Of a DNA stretch of 64,000 nt, positions 25,801-37,767 are shown piece by piece. Every line of letters begins with the position of its first letter. Position 1 is the first letter of the stretch. Both the position numbers and the translations under genes were made by a program. Under the pieces are notes generated by a model. The model did not search any database and had not been told where the DNA came from. It saw only the letters and a list, made by a program, of their open reading frames with translations. Origin of the DNA: Atopsyche davidsoni (lineage: Eukaryota; Arthropoda; Insecta; Trichoptera; Hydrobiosidae); NCBI GenBank assembly GCA_022113835.1, contig JAILWY010000016.1, forward strand, positions 2,886,001 through 2,950,000, read 5' to 3'.

Positions 25801-28800
25801 TATTAGGCAGGTTCCAAGGAAATTACATTAGAATATACAACCAAAAGTAATATGGAAATTGATTCAGAGGGGAATCTTAATATTTATCAAGTGCCAGTGG
25901 AGGAAGAAGGATTGTACTCCTGCGGGATAGGATCAATGCGCGGAGATCCTGTGCTGCTAGAGGTTCTGCCTAGCACCGTCCAGTATCACACAGTATGATA
26001 AATCATTTTAAATGTCAAAATTTATCCAATCAGATTTTTAATTACAAATGTTTTAATATAAATAATTTTTAAAAATTGCGGTGCAAAAGTTAAAGTGAAT
26101 GATTATTTTAGGTTGAAGAAAACAGTACATTCACAGGCATCAGCTCTAATAAAGATCATTCGAATTATAAGTTGAAGGTGTACACCAAGTGGTTCCCTTG
26201 GACTGTATGTACCGCTTGCAGTCCTGCCAGTCTGCAACACCGAGTGGGAGTCTGCTACGTGATGGTCGACCACCAAGTGGACCTGACCACTACACAAAAT
26301 CAATTGTATGGATTTTTAAAAGGTTAAAAAAAGTATTTTACTTGTTTTTATTCATTCCACATATTAGTCCCCTAAATCAAAGAGTCGGAGTAAATGTACT
26401 AGAGTTACTCTCACAGATACAGATTGGAGCCATCCGTGTCTTCTTTTAGTAAATATACAATACCAGGTGTACTCCTAATTAATTTCCGGTTTTTTTCGAT
26501 AGATGGTGTTCTGTATTTTGCTTTGCTGTTGGTAGCACTTATATGTCATTTTGTTAAGTAGTTATCGAGTGTCTAAACGGCGTTGAAGTTTTCCTAAAAA
26601 ATTATTTTAGAAAGTTTTTATTGCGTGTCAAAGATGTCTGCATTCGTACCGAATTTTGAACATATGCGCCATGCATTGCTTTTCATGGAAAAAAGTGTCC
26701 GAGAGCCACCGTGCGCTTGTGGAAGTTTATGGCAATCATGCTTTAACACTTCGAACATGTGAAACGTGGTTTCGACAATTCAGAAATGGAGATTTCGACC
26801 TGAACGACGTCGCATGCTCCGGAAAGCGAAAATCGTTTGATGACGTCGAATTGCAAGCGTATTGGATGAAGACGATACGCAAACGCAACGACAGCTTGCA
26901 GAAGCGCTGGGAGTTCAACAGCAAGCAATCTCCAAACGTCTGCGAGCCATGGGGAAAATTCAGAAGTGCGGAAAGGGGGTGTCGCATGAACTGACCGAGA
27001 GACAAATGGAAAATCGAAAAGTGACATGTGAAATGCTGCTTCAACGATACAAAAGAAAGTCTTTTCTGCATCGTATTGTTCCTGGCGATGAAAAATGGAT
27101 TTTTTTAGAGAACCCTAACCGCAAAAAATCGTGGGTGAGTCCAGGTGAAGCATCGACATCGACGGCACGGCCAAATCGTTTCAGTCGGAAGGCCATGCTG
27201 TGTGTGGTGGGACCACACCGGTGTTATCTACTTTGAACTGCTGAAACCTGGTGAAACTGCGAACGCCGTTCGCTACGAACAACAAATCAAAGATTTGAGC
27301 CGAGCAATTGCGGAAAACCGACCAGAATATAAAGAAAGACAGAAGCAGGTGATTTTGCTCCATGACAATGCACCATCGCATAAGTCGAAACACGTTCGCG
27401 ACACGCTGGAACAACTCCAGTGGGAAATGCTTAATCATGCGGCTTACTCACCAGACTTGGCCCCATCGGACTACTACCTCTTTGCTTCGCTGGGCCACGC
27501 ACTTTCTGAGCAGCGCTTCGATTCTTATGAAAATTTTCGAAATTGGCTCACCGAGTGGTTCACCACCAAAGACAGTCAATTCTATTGGCGTGGTATCCAC
27601 AAATTACCGGAAAAGTGGAAAAAATATATAGAAAACGATGGAAAATATTTTGAATAAAATATCTTTAACACTTCTCTTGCAATATTGTGTTTTATTTACA
27701 AAAAAACCGGAAATTAATTACAAGTACACCTGGTAGTTTGAGATACGCAATGCAGATATAAAACACACAGAAAATGCTATATTAATATCACAATGAAGAT
27801 AAAAAAAGTGAGTCATCAGACAATTGAATTACCTTGTTGCGTGCGGTTTTCAATTTTATCAAATATTCTCAATGCTGTCAAATTAAGCAGAGATATCAGT
27901 CATACTGTTTGGAAACTTAAATTAATAAGGACACATTTAGATAAAACTCGATCGTATCAGTTGAGTCTGCTGACTAAGATGGCCGTAATCTAATGTAGAG
28001 GAAATAGACACCAAAGCAAACAAATAATTGTATTTTTGTTCTGTAGTGTTTTCAGAAGGATTACCGTGCATGTCACAATACTTAAGGCGAGAGATTGGAA
28101 GAATACTAAAAACAAAAAACGATTTAGTAGTCATGGAAAAGTCTTGCAAGGTGAATAAGAAAAATGCGGGAAGAAGTAGTAGTCAATACAATTTAAATAT
28201 TATATTAATGATAATTTCAGGAGGAATGCGATAAGAAAATTAAAAAAACCATAATTCCCAAAAGAAAAATTTCCTTTGCAAGAGAAGGTAAAGACTTTAC
28301 GATAACTTGTCCTAAGTAAGTTGTAATTTTTTTTATTTTGATAAATATGTACAGTATCTCTTGTTAACTGGATAGAAATTAAATATGTGTTTTGCAAATA
28401 AAGACTTGCAATATTTAACGGCAATGTTCGATGGATGATCAACAATGAATATTTGGAAAACGTGACTGATGGAAGTGTAAAGCTGAAAATTTCAACTGTA
28501 CCGGGAAACAGAATTATTCTCACAAACGTAGAGAAGTCGGATACTAAAATTTACAGGTATATGGTTTGATATTATTTTATACAAGCGACTTTTAATACTA
28601 AAATGTGTCAATACACTTTCAGTTGCTGGCAAGTCAACAGATTAGTAGGAGCAGTGCGCTTGAAGGTGTTACCGAGGGATACTCTGGACATGGAGCTGCC
28701 GGCTCTCATCGTCATGCTGCTTTGTCTATTTTTAGGCTTTGCAAAGTGCATGTTCAAAATAGCCAAGATCAACAGAATGCAGAGAAACCTCAACAAGCCA

Positions 28801-31800
28801 AGAATGACAGTCAAAGATAAAACACTTAGATAAGAATAATTATATTTGTACAGAAACAGGTTGGTCATATTACTTTGTACACAACACACTTTCAAGTGAT
28901 AACATATTGTTCTTTTCATCGATGGATAATAATTGGTATTGAGTGCCATTCGTATCAATAAATCACTGTGTGTTCAACTGCAAACTTAACATATATTTTT
29001 TAATGTTTGTATCAGTGTTTTTTACGGTGTTAGTGATTCATATGACTTTACATTAAATAAAATATTACTTTCAAGTGATAATATTCATAGTAGTTATTAT
29101 ATTATAAGTATGACTGCCATTTACTGAGTTTACCTTGAATGCAGTGGATAAAACTGCATGTTCTGACTTGAATCCGCAGCAATGAACTTTAATTAGTGAT
29201 TAAACAGACTATGGAATTAATATGAGCATTCACAGGGAAGAGCAGGAAATTTCTATAACCATACTTCACTGGCGTTTTAAATTTAAAAAATCCTTATATC
29301 AGTTTATAGAAAATTCCTATCCTAGAGTGTAACTATCTCGATTTGAAAGCAATCCTCATGCATGTGCACATTAGCGCTAAAGAATTGAGGGCAACTTACG
29401 GGCTGAAGCTGACCGCTAGGACGCGCCGAGGGGGGGATCATGTCGGGGGCCAGGGCGGCAGGCGGTTCCAGACCGCGCAGGCGGCGTTGCACCATCCACA
29501 TGGCCAAGGCAAACTGGTCCGATGAAAGTTTTCCGCTGCTATCCCAGTCGCACAAGCCCCTGCAATCAGCCCATCACAGTGAATATTGTGCGCGCTAAAT
29601 TGTTCACGTGCAAAATACCTTACTATAAACATAGCTGTCATTAATTTACTAAGTATTTAGTATTAATGCATTATATGGAAACTTGATATATGATTTCCTG
29701 TAAAATGACATTTTACTATAATAAAACTTGCAGCTGATAGTTTATTTTTACCTATTGTGTTATCTTTTGTTTCAAACACAGTATGTAAATGTGCACACAC
29801 ATTATTCATGCATTATAATATAGTACCTCTACAACATTGTTGTTAAAATAAAACAATTAACTTGAAAAATGTGCAACTGCTCACCATATGTGCGCTAAGC
29901 ACGGTTGAGGTAGTCCTGATTGTAAGAAAGTGTCCTTAATTTCCATTCCGGAGACAAATCCGTCCATATCAACATCAGCTTGAGTAAATAATGCGTCGTA
30001 TTGTTGTTTTTCAGCAGGAGTGACTACCCACGGTTTTGCACTGGTTGTCTGAAATTCAAATTTAAACATCACTATGGTCTCAAAATCAAGAAAATATGAT
30101 TGGCAGTGGCTAATAATACTTATATGTTTATTCAATCATCAATGAAAAGAATAAAATAATTTTAGTAGATTGTATAAGGACAGTTCTTACATAATTTTGG
30201 AAATGTAAATATAAATACATTTATTACAAAACAATAATGGTTAAACATCATAATAAATAAATAATTAATAAAGAATTAACATAATTATCTTTTAAATAAT
30301 TCTTTATAAAATAATTACACTTGTAAAGTGCGATTTCCTGTTGAAGAGAGACCTTTTGTTAATTTCAGAAATATCCATATGGGTTTTATTTTTATATAAA
30401 TAACAGAAAGCACTGACAGTAACTATTACATAATTTTAAAATTGTAATATTTTATTTTTAGTTTAATTAAAGCCTTTCGGAGGTAGGTTTATTAGCTCCA
30501 ACTAAAACGCATTTACGTGATTTTTTTAATTTGTTAGTGTTTGCGGCATTTATAACAAAAACAAAAAATAACACACTTGACACAAAACAAAGTGATGATA
30601 AGAACAATGAATGTTGATTGAATTTTATAAGATAGTAAGGCTCACAGTAGTGACTTGCGAGTCCATGATGGTAGTGGCGGGCCCTGATAAGCCGGGGATG
30701 AGGGGCGGCTGCGACACGGCAGGCGGGGGCGGTTTGATTGGGATTGGGGCATGGTGAGGGGGAGGCACATGATGCACGGGCATATGGTGCACCATGGGCG
30801 GCGGGCGCGTGGGCGAAGGCGAGTGCGGGCGCGATGGAGGGCGCGATGGTGGGCGAGGGGGGGCTCCCCCGCCACTTCCCGCTCGCAGCTCAGGTGGCAA
30901 CACCGGGGGGATGGTGTGCTTTTCGAGCGCTTTGTACACCAGGTGCATGGCCTGCATGTTAAGACATATAAGGTTAATTATGCAACCAAGAAGTTATTTG
31001 AGGTCAAGCAAGTTTAGGACTGAATCTCTTTTAGAATTATATTAATTTATTAGTCTCTAATATTTACATTATTAGATAAATAAAAAAAAAACAATTAGGT
31101 ATGTGGTATTGTTATATGAATATTCAACATAAATTTTCTATCAAGTAAGTTTGATAATATCTCTCAGTGAAACCATTCACTTTTTTGAAAGAATAAATTG
31201 TACCACAAAATGTTAGTATTCTCAAAATGCAATAAAGTAAATAAAAATATTTTTTGCTCTCTGATTGTACTACACAGAGTGAGTACTCACCACAGTGAAC
31301 TCGTGCCTGTCTAGCATGCCATCCTTGTCCTGATCGGCAAGATCCCAAATTTTTCCCAAAGTGGGTAGAGGTAGTTTGGATTCCATCAAGACTCCCTTCA
31401 CCTTTAGAAACAAAACAATTGTGAGTGTTGACAAAGTAAGGGAAAACTACAATCCTGATGAGTAATCAATATTTTCAATGACAACCACACTTGTACAGAA
31501 TTACCCATTAGTCAGTTTCAGTTGTGGTTTGAGCTTGTGCGGTGCAGGTAATTCAAGAATATTTTCAAAAAGTAGAACCAAGGTTTTATTCAAAAGTGAG
31601 ATTATGAAATTTCAAAGATTTGCTTAGTGTAATAAAATAGGTATAATAATTTTGGCCAGTAGATACCTTATTTCCAGGAATGAGTCCCTTAGAAGGCTGC
31701 AAAGACTCGAAGAGTTGGTTGTATTTGTCTCTTTCGGCTGGTTTGACAGACCAGTCGCTGGCCGGGGGCGGGGGCACCATGGGAGGAACTTTAGGAAGTT

Positions 31801-33400
31801 CACCCTGAACAAAATATATGTTAAAATCAATCGTAAGCACTACCTGTCTCATGGAGAGTCAATTTACACTAGGATAATTCGTATTTAAAACCAGTCCGTA
31901 AAACTTGATGTCATAAAACAACTTATGTGAGCATAATTGAATAAGATAACGCATAAGATAATATTTTATTAATTGTATTGATTCATTGTGTGAAATAATA
32001 AATATAAACTTTCCTTCTGATTTAAATGTGATATTTATTTTGAAAAATATATTTTTATAAAAAATGTTCAGTGAAATAATTAATACACACAAATCATATT
32101 ATGATTGCCATACATATCTGTTAGTATTGCTATCACTAGTTTATTTATCACATTAGATAAGGCCATTAGAGTATAATTTAACATGAAAATGTCTTGTTAT
32201 TGATTTCGATTTCATACTAGCAGAAAATATTATTTACAAGGCTTACCAGTTTTGGTGGTGGAGTTTCTGAGTTGATATTGGACATGGCGATTTCTTTCCC
32301 AGCTTGTGCCAGCGCAACCAGCTTTAGGGCGACAAAAAGTCCGCCCTAGATAGAAAAATAATTGAAAGGCGATATTAAAAACTAAAACTTAATATGAAGA
32401 TGTTTTATTATTTATCCAACATATTATGGATAAAATAATAATATCGAAAAACACATTCCATGAAGTTAGATTTCTGTGATAATTGACAGGTAAGGTAAAG
32501 TTTATGATAGCATTTATTACTCAGCTATTATCAGCACCGAGAAGGTCAAATGGATAGATTTAGTATTTAGTATTTTCATAAGATAACTATAAAAATATTT
32601 CATTTATAGAAAACAGCTTTTTTTATATTTACAAACTTGATTTACTGCAGTTTTAAAACGATTTCAATATGAAAACAAACCTTATCCAAGTATCCTCTTC
32701 CTGAGGGATCGGAGAGATCCCAGACTTTGCTAAGTATAACATCGCTAAGCTTTGACTTTTTAAGGAATCGTGCAGCATCTAAAGCTTGTATAATACCAGT
32801 TCCGTTGGGGTCCACCTAAGAAATTAATACATAAAAAATGAAAATCAGTTTCGGTGCTAAGTATACTTTGATTTTAGCTAGTTAAGTGAATGTTTCGTAT
32901 ATTCTAACCTGGTGGTAATATGCCTCGTATATAGCATTGTGGTTTCCGGCCACCTGAAAAGCAGACATCGATGACTGTAAATAAAATATCGATTCACTCA
33001 AATTCGGAGCCCTAAAGACTAATCACTCTTGGGTGTGTGACATTTGAAAAAAACTGACATTTTAATCACTTTATTTATATTATAATAACGCACTGCGTAA
33101 GACAAATATATAATTAACAAATTACTTTTTAAAAATGAACGTAATATTTTTTTACTGACGCGAAAAACAAGGCAATGTCACTGAAATTTCGTTAAAATTC
33201 GATATTACACCCTAACAATCTACTTGGGGGTCACGTCTAGGATTTATTACGAAAGATTTGCTCATTATGGGTTGTGCGAATGAGCCGTACTTTAATACGC
33301 GTATGAAATTTCACACAAATGGGATAAATAACACGCTAGAAACCGGTAATTTCATTAAATACACTCAAGCTACCTGCGTAGGAGAAGGCAAGGCAGCCAT
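16831..33400 (-). CDS. Eps-15: Eps15, EH-domain endocytic adaptor
   Basis: Seventeen exons in transcript order: 33400-33374, 32953-32909, 32815-32681, 32345-32247, 31804-31667, 31401-31291, 30951-30646, 30048-29885, 29559-29400, 24454-24302, 23995-23906, 23089-22892, 22526-22344, 21886-21740, 21654-21547, 21430-21233 and 17658-16831. They give 1029 residues. Three EH domains are visible at about 10-100, 110-205 (EF-hand [13 protein letters not shown]) and 290-385 (DVDMDGF), with a proline-rich linker at about 200-285. A coiled coil runs from about 396 to 560. Eleven DPF motifs lie between about 625 and 845 and are the known AP-2 binding signals. Two UIM-like helices close the protein ([24 protein letters not shown]). 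Eps15 acts at clathrin-coated pits, linking AP-2, NPF-containing partners and ubiquitinated cargo. A short extra exon inside the 4.9-kb intron 9 or the 3.6-kb intron 16 cannot be excluded. The last exon carries an Asn-rich tract. Confidence 0.93.
24823..28833 (+). CDS. FAM187-like Ig-domain membrane protein nested in an Eps15 intron
   Basis: Eight exons: 24823-24970, 25053-25255, 25807-25992, 26112-26322, 28047-28150, 28221-28315, 28404-28556 and 28623-28833. They give 436 residues, close to vertebrate FAM187A in length. The start gives a clear signal peptide ([17 protein letters not shown]). The first Ig-like domain runs from VVLPCALC to [19 protein letters not shown]...RVGVCYV segment follows, then GLPC, and a second Ig-like domain from ITCPK to SDTKIYSCWQV. 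A single membrane helix ([17 protein letters not shown]) and a short basic tail end the protein. It should be a type I surface protein. The assignment to FAM187 rests on the W-C-C-G-CYV pattern and the overall order, recalled from family knowledge, not on a search. The gene lies wholly inside intron 9 of Eps15 on the opposite strand, and its intron 4 carries a mariner. Confidence 0.82.
26463..27733 (+). mobile_element. Mariner transposon, about 1.27 kb, decayed
   Basis: The element is bounded by near-identical inverted repeats of about 36 bp. The left one starts CCAGGTGTACTCCTAATTAA and the right one ends TTACAAGTACACCTGG. It is flanked on both sides by TA (26461-26462 and 27734-27735), the target duplication expected of Tc1/mariner elements. 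It contains a frameshifted DD34D transposase. It is inserted in intron 4 of the FAM187-like gene. Confidence 0.95.
26634..27657 (+). pseudogene. Mariner transposase, frameshifted
   Basis: The reading begins [17 protein letters not shown] and continues only after frame changes near 26690, between about 26862 and 26930, and near 27180. The final frame ends GKYFE before TAA at 27657. The DNA-binding half shows [15 protein letters not shown] and [12 protein letters not shown]. The catalytic half keeps all three acidic residues: D in VPGDEKW at 27087-27089, D in LLHDNA at 27364-27366, and D in APSDYYLF 35 codons later, which is the mariner DD34D spacing. At least three frameshifts make it inactive as it stands. 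The subfamily is not determined. Confidence 0.92.
28957..28962 (+). terminator. Polyadenylation signal AATAAA of the FAM187-like gene
   Basis: This is the first AATAAA, 124 bases after the stop codon of the nested + strand gene, followed by a TG-rich stretch (CACTGTGTGTT) typical of cleavage sites. Confidence 0.6.
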
Positions 33401-34657
33401 TTTTTACATCTCCTCTTGACCAATCAATAGACGTCACAAAAATTACTATCCGAACTGGCCATGTTAAACGTGCTACTAAAAATGACAGGAGTCTGTTATT
33501 AAAAAATATTATTATTGATTACAGAAATATTAAAAATGAATTATTTCACAACACATTTTGTAAAATAAACATAAAAAATAAAATCCAAGCCACGGAAGAA
33601 AAAAATCACAGCAGTAAAACCCGTGTATTTTTTGTTAATTTCAAATAAAATAATAATAATGGCATGATAGTTTTTTTTTCTAAGCTGCCCCCAATATTAT
33701 TTTTATATTATATAATTTAAATTAAATTTTAAATTGTTATTTAAAAATATAACTGCAAATATTTTAAAGCCCTTTTTTGAGCCTCTAATAAAATAATACT
33801 ATCGCCATAATCTATAAATTATTTATATAGGTAGGTGCCTACTTGTCATTTGATTTGTTGATAAATATAAAACATGATGTGTGTTATTATTAATATTGAA
33901 AATCAACTATCATACAATTAAAAACCACGTAAAACTTTACAAATATCGCAGTAACGTTTTGTTTACTGTAGTAGTCTTGAAAATATATCTGATTAATCTT
34001 TTTTTCGCGACCTCGGACCTTACCAATCAGATGAGAGCATGTCAAACATTTTTAAATGATTTATTGTGCAAACGTTTGATTTGTTGTATTTTAATTAATC
34101 CCACTTTTGGGCGTCAAAAATTCTGACCTTTCACAAAATATATTTTTTTCATATCTATTTGGTGGGCATATGCCAGATTAATCTAATTATAGCAAGTCGA
34201 GCATAAATAATCACATCAGCTGCCCCTAACGAAAATTAAAAAACATTTAAAAGAAAAATAATATCAACATGAAAATTTTAATTAAAATCTTGTTATTTGA
34301 AATAACAAATTTTTACAAAATTGAGGTGGTTACCTTTTGTTATTTTATTTTATTCAGATTAAAACTTTTTATATGAATAAATTTGTATAAGTAAAACAAC
34401 ATTTGTGCTTGTAAGCTTTATTGATAAAAATTATACATTCTGCATTCTAAAGTGTAATATAAAATTAAGCTGCGTTTTTTATTTAAAGTTTCAACCTTTC
34501 GGTTCCAGTAGCAGGGTCATATTGAAATCCAAAATTTACCTTTATATGAATAGTTACAGTTTTCATTAAATAAATAAAAATCAGTTCGGTTATTCAACAT
34601 TTTTTGTAATTTATTAAAAAATAACAGTTCATGATGAGATATTTAATGCAGTAAAAT
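33401..34657. other. Intergenic region between Eps15 promoter and chitin deacetylase 3' end
   Basis: AT-rich and without a gene. The first ~100 bases beside the Eps15 ATG should hold its promoter and 5' UTR. On the other side, TTTATT at 34611-34616 is an AATAAA on the - strand, 42 bases after the chitin deacetylase stop, and is its likely poly(A) signal. Confidence 0.55.
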
Positions 34658-37589
34658 TTAAAGCTTTCCCGGAGCATTTTCTCCCAGGGGGTTTCCAAGC
34701 CAAGGATAAGACTTAGGACAAGTTGAGACGCAGGAAGTCATCCAGCGTTCAGTCTAGAAGAAAACAATTTGTTAATAATAAAGAAAAGTGCTCTCATTTA
34801 TGAAAGAATAAGTTTTTGTACGGGACTTGTTAATATTCAGGAGGTTTTGATCTTATCTAATTTGTTCTGTTGTACTTATTTTCTCATTTTATTAAATTAG
34901 ATCAGAGGTGTCAAACTCAATTTTGCAGAGGGCCATATATTAAATTTAGAATGTGTAGGCGGGCCAGATTCAAATAAAATAAGTCTAAAAGCTCTAAAAA
35001 AACATGATTCTTCTTTCTGTGACACATTGGGATCGCGGGCCGTATTGATACGGCTCGAGGGCCGGATGCGGCCCGCGGGCCGTATCTTTGACATGACTGA
35101 ATTAGATGCAATAATTCTCTTAATGAGATTAAATAGAATAAAATTATTGATGATAACTTACAGTTCCCTTTAGGAGTTGGCAGGCCTTGGGTTTGCATGC
35201 GGGCGGGTAGACTTCTTGGCATTTAACTTGTTCAGAGCCCGGAATCATCTGAGATACAGGAACTGGATTCTTTACCCAGTCGATAACTTGAGACCCAGAT
35301 ACCTGGAGAAAAAAGATGGTTCGGCATTATTTGGAAATTGAAATATTTGAGTGGCTTCAATTAAAATAAGATCTTTGCTTTATCTCTGCTTATGAGCAGA
35401 TGAGCTACAATGAATTTGGTCTTTATCAGGTTATATCTGTTATTTTTCTAAACTACAAAAAAATATATATGAAAGAGTTTATAGTTATAGTTTCAATAAA
35501 TATATTTTAAATGAACAATAAATGTAATTTTGGAAGGTAAATCTGAATTTGACATCATAAAATTGAGACAAAAAAATTATCCCACTAATATAGTCAAATT
35601 CTGATATAAATAACTATATTGACTCTTGGAATTTGAATAGCAGTTTTGTTATTTTAAGTATTATCTTACCATAAACACATTGTTCAGACTCTTCAAGTAG
35701 TCGAGGAACATGAGGTAGGCTTTATAATGGTTTTCAGATACGTTGAACCAAGCAGCATGAACGTAAAATCCGAAAGGAGCACGGTTTCCTTCATATTCTA
35801 CCAAGAACTGGGACTTCATCCACTCGAAGATTTCCTCAGATTTCTCAGGACTAAAATAACATTTAAATTTATCAAAATAATAACGTTATCAACACTAATT
35901 CTCATTCTCTAGATATAAAAATAATCTTACATGTTGACACAAGCGTCAACCATGGAACATACTACATGCTCCTGGTCTTCCCAGTTGAGCATGGGGATAA
36001 CCCACACATCAGGGATGGACTCGGTGGGGCAGGGGCCGATGAGGCATTCCTGAATGCTCTTGTACTCTGTGGTGTAGGGCCACATTCCGGGGCTCACAAA
36101 GTTGCGAGTAGTCCATGACAGATCATACAGCAAGCCAGTATTCTTAAGCATGTTGAATTGGTTGTTTCCAGCCATTTGGAGGAAGGGCATGCGAATTCCT
36201 AGAAAAAAATTGGTTGGGTAAGATTAGGAAAGGCATGCAAATTCCTACTAGTATTTTGGTTCACATTGGAAATCTTGTACTCGTTCAACTGGTAAACTGT
36301 TAAAAATAGACCAAGAATAATTTATTATTTTAAATGCTGTGTGCTCATATATAATTTGCTGTATTCTCATATATGAAAAACAATTATTTTCTTGTACATT
36401 TTGTCAATTTTGACTTTCTGTAGATATTGATATAATCAGTTGAAAATTTTACAATCTCGACAAGATAAATATATCTTATATATTTATATATACCTTTGAT
36501 GTCTTCATCGGGAATCTTTGCAAACTTGGCGACCAGTTGTTTTTGACCTCCGAACTCCTTGGTGAGTAGATCAACGGAAGCATTCTTCCAGTAAGAGGTG
36601 AAGGCTTCGTGACTGATGGAGTGCAGAGAGATCTCCTGGCCGTGAGCATGCAGCTCATGCACCAGACTGTAGTCGGCGTACTCGTGGGATGTAAAGAAAG
36701 TGGCGGCAACGGGGCAGCCGTTGGGGTTCACTCTGTCATACAGAGCCTTCCTGTAGAAGTCGATGTTGGATACGGTCACGGCATCATCGAAGGTCAGGAG
36801 AACAAACTAAAAAAATATAAGAATACATCATTTTTATTTTAAATTGAAAAATTAGAGTAAATATACAAATGCCATTTATTCAATGCCACATTAAATTCAT
36901 CAATAAAATAAAATAATTATTATAACTATACAGGTGTCTTAAAAGTTATAGCAGAATTGATCTTCTTCATCAATTGCCTCTCCTCAGAGGAGGCTGGCGA
37001 CCATTTCACTGAGCATATACTCATGCTGAGCTAGCTTTCATGGTTTTTTAAGGGGAAAATAGTGTTGGGGGTCCCCGGGAACTTGTACACCGCAGGTTTA
37101 TATTAGAAGGAAAAGTCTGCGTATTGCTGCTGCCCAATAACATTATTATATAATATAAACCTTTCCTTACAAAGCTCTGGCGTTTAGATCTGATACTCCT
37201 GCAGCAGGCTACAGAAGCAAGTGTTTAATTTTATCGGTGACCTGAGTATAATCCCAATAAAATTAAACTTATTTAAAATATCAAAAATATTGAATATATA
37301 CGAGTGATGAAAAGGACGCAATTGGTTAGTTACAAGTCGGTTGTCGATAGTGCGGCGACGTGTGCAGATGGAGTGTTGGGGTGCTAACCTGCGGAGTGTC
37401 TTCCTTTTTGAGGTCCCCGGGGACGTTGGTGCTGGAGCAGCGGCAGGCGGGCGCCAGGCACTTGGCGGGGTCGCAGTCAGGGGCGGCGTCGCGGGTGGGG
37501 GCGGGGGCGGGGGCAGGGGCGGGGGCAGGGGCGGGCACGGCGGCGGCCAGGGCCAGCAGGGCGGCGAGGAGCAGCAGGGCAGCGCGCAT
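34658..37589 (-). CDS. Secreted chitin deacetylase, midgut type, copy 1
   Basis: Six exons in transcript order: 37589-37389, 36806-36494, 36198-35931, 35850-35670, 35302-35162 and 34753-34658. They give 399 residues. The start gives a signal peptide followed by seven Ala-Pro dipeptides. A cysteine motif (CDPAKCLAPACRCSST) precedes the carbohydrate esterase 4 domain. Motif 1 is TFDDA with the metal/catalytic Asp pair near 74-75, and motif 2 is HSISH with His near 129 and 133. Motif 3 is IRMPFLQ, motif 4 is YDLSW and motif 5 is FYVHAAWF. There is no chitin-binding or LDL-receptor domain, which matches the short group V enzymes of lepidopteran gut. The reaction is removal of acetyl groups from chitin, probably in the peritrophic matrix (inferred). 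It is a tandem paralogue of 39860-43902 with identical lengths for exons 2, 3 and 4. Confidence 0.92.
34903..35099. mobile_element. hAT-type MITE, 197 bp
   Basis: The ends are imperfect inverted repeats (CAGAGGTGTCAAACTC at the left; TTTGACATGACTG at the right), with a GC-rich palindromic core near the right end (GCCCGCGGGC). Both sides carry the 8-bp duplication AATTAGAT (34895-34902 and 35100-35107), the hAT signature. It lies in the last intron of chitin deacetylase copy 1 and encodes no transposase. Confidence 0.9.
36940..37095 (-). repeat. Dispersed repeat family 1, copy in chitin deacetylase intron 1
   Basis: Read on the - strand it runs CACTATTTTCCCC, CATGAA, TCAGCATGAG, GTGAAATGGTCGCC and CTCCTCTGAGGAGAG. 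The same order occurs at 44213-44335 and, in part, at 1186-1275. Class unknown. Confidence 0.6.
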
Positions 37590-37630
37590 GGTGGCAGGAG
37601 CTCGTCTGCCCGCCGCACTCCAGCCGCCCT

Positions 37631-37638
37631 CTTTTATA
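37631..37638 (-). promoter_or_regulatory. TATA box of chitin deacetylase copy 1
   Basis: On the - strand this reads AGTATAAAAG, about 42 bases before the ATG at 37589. The second chitin deacetylase has the same octamer at the equivalent place. Confidence 0.75.
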
Positions 37639-37767
37639 CTTTCATCCTTTATCACATCATTCCAAACGATTATCTTCGAGATGCGAGATAAGACCAATAT
37701 TCACAATCAATCCAACGCGAATGATGATGGATATTCGTGATACGTAAATTCCTGCTATTCTCTAAAG

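Noticed and set aside
30738..31045. + strand Gly/Arg-rich frames
   Set aside because: They are antisense to the proline-rich linker exon of Eps15.
37341..37740. Long + strand Gly/Ala-rich frames
   Set aside because: They are shadows of the GC-rich first exon of chitin deacetylase copy 1.
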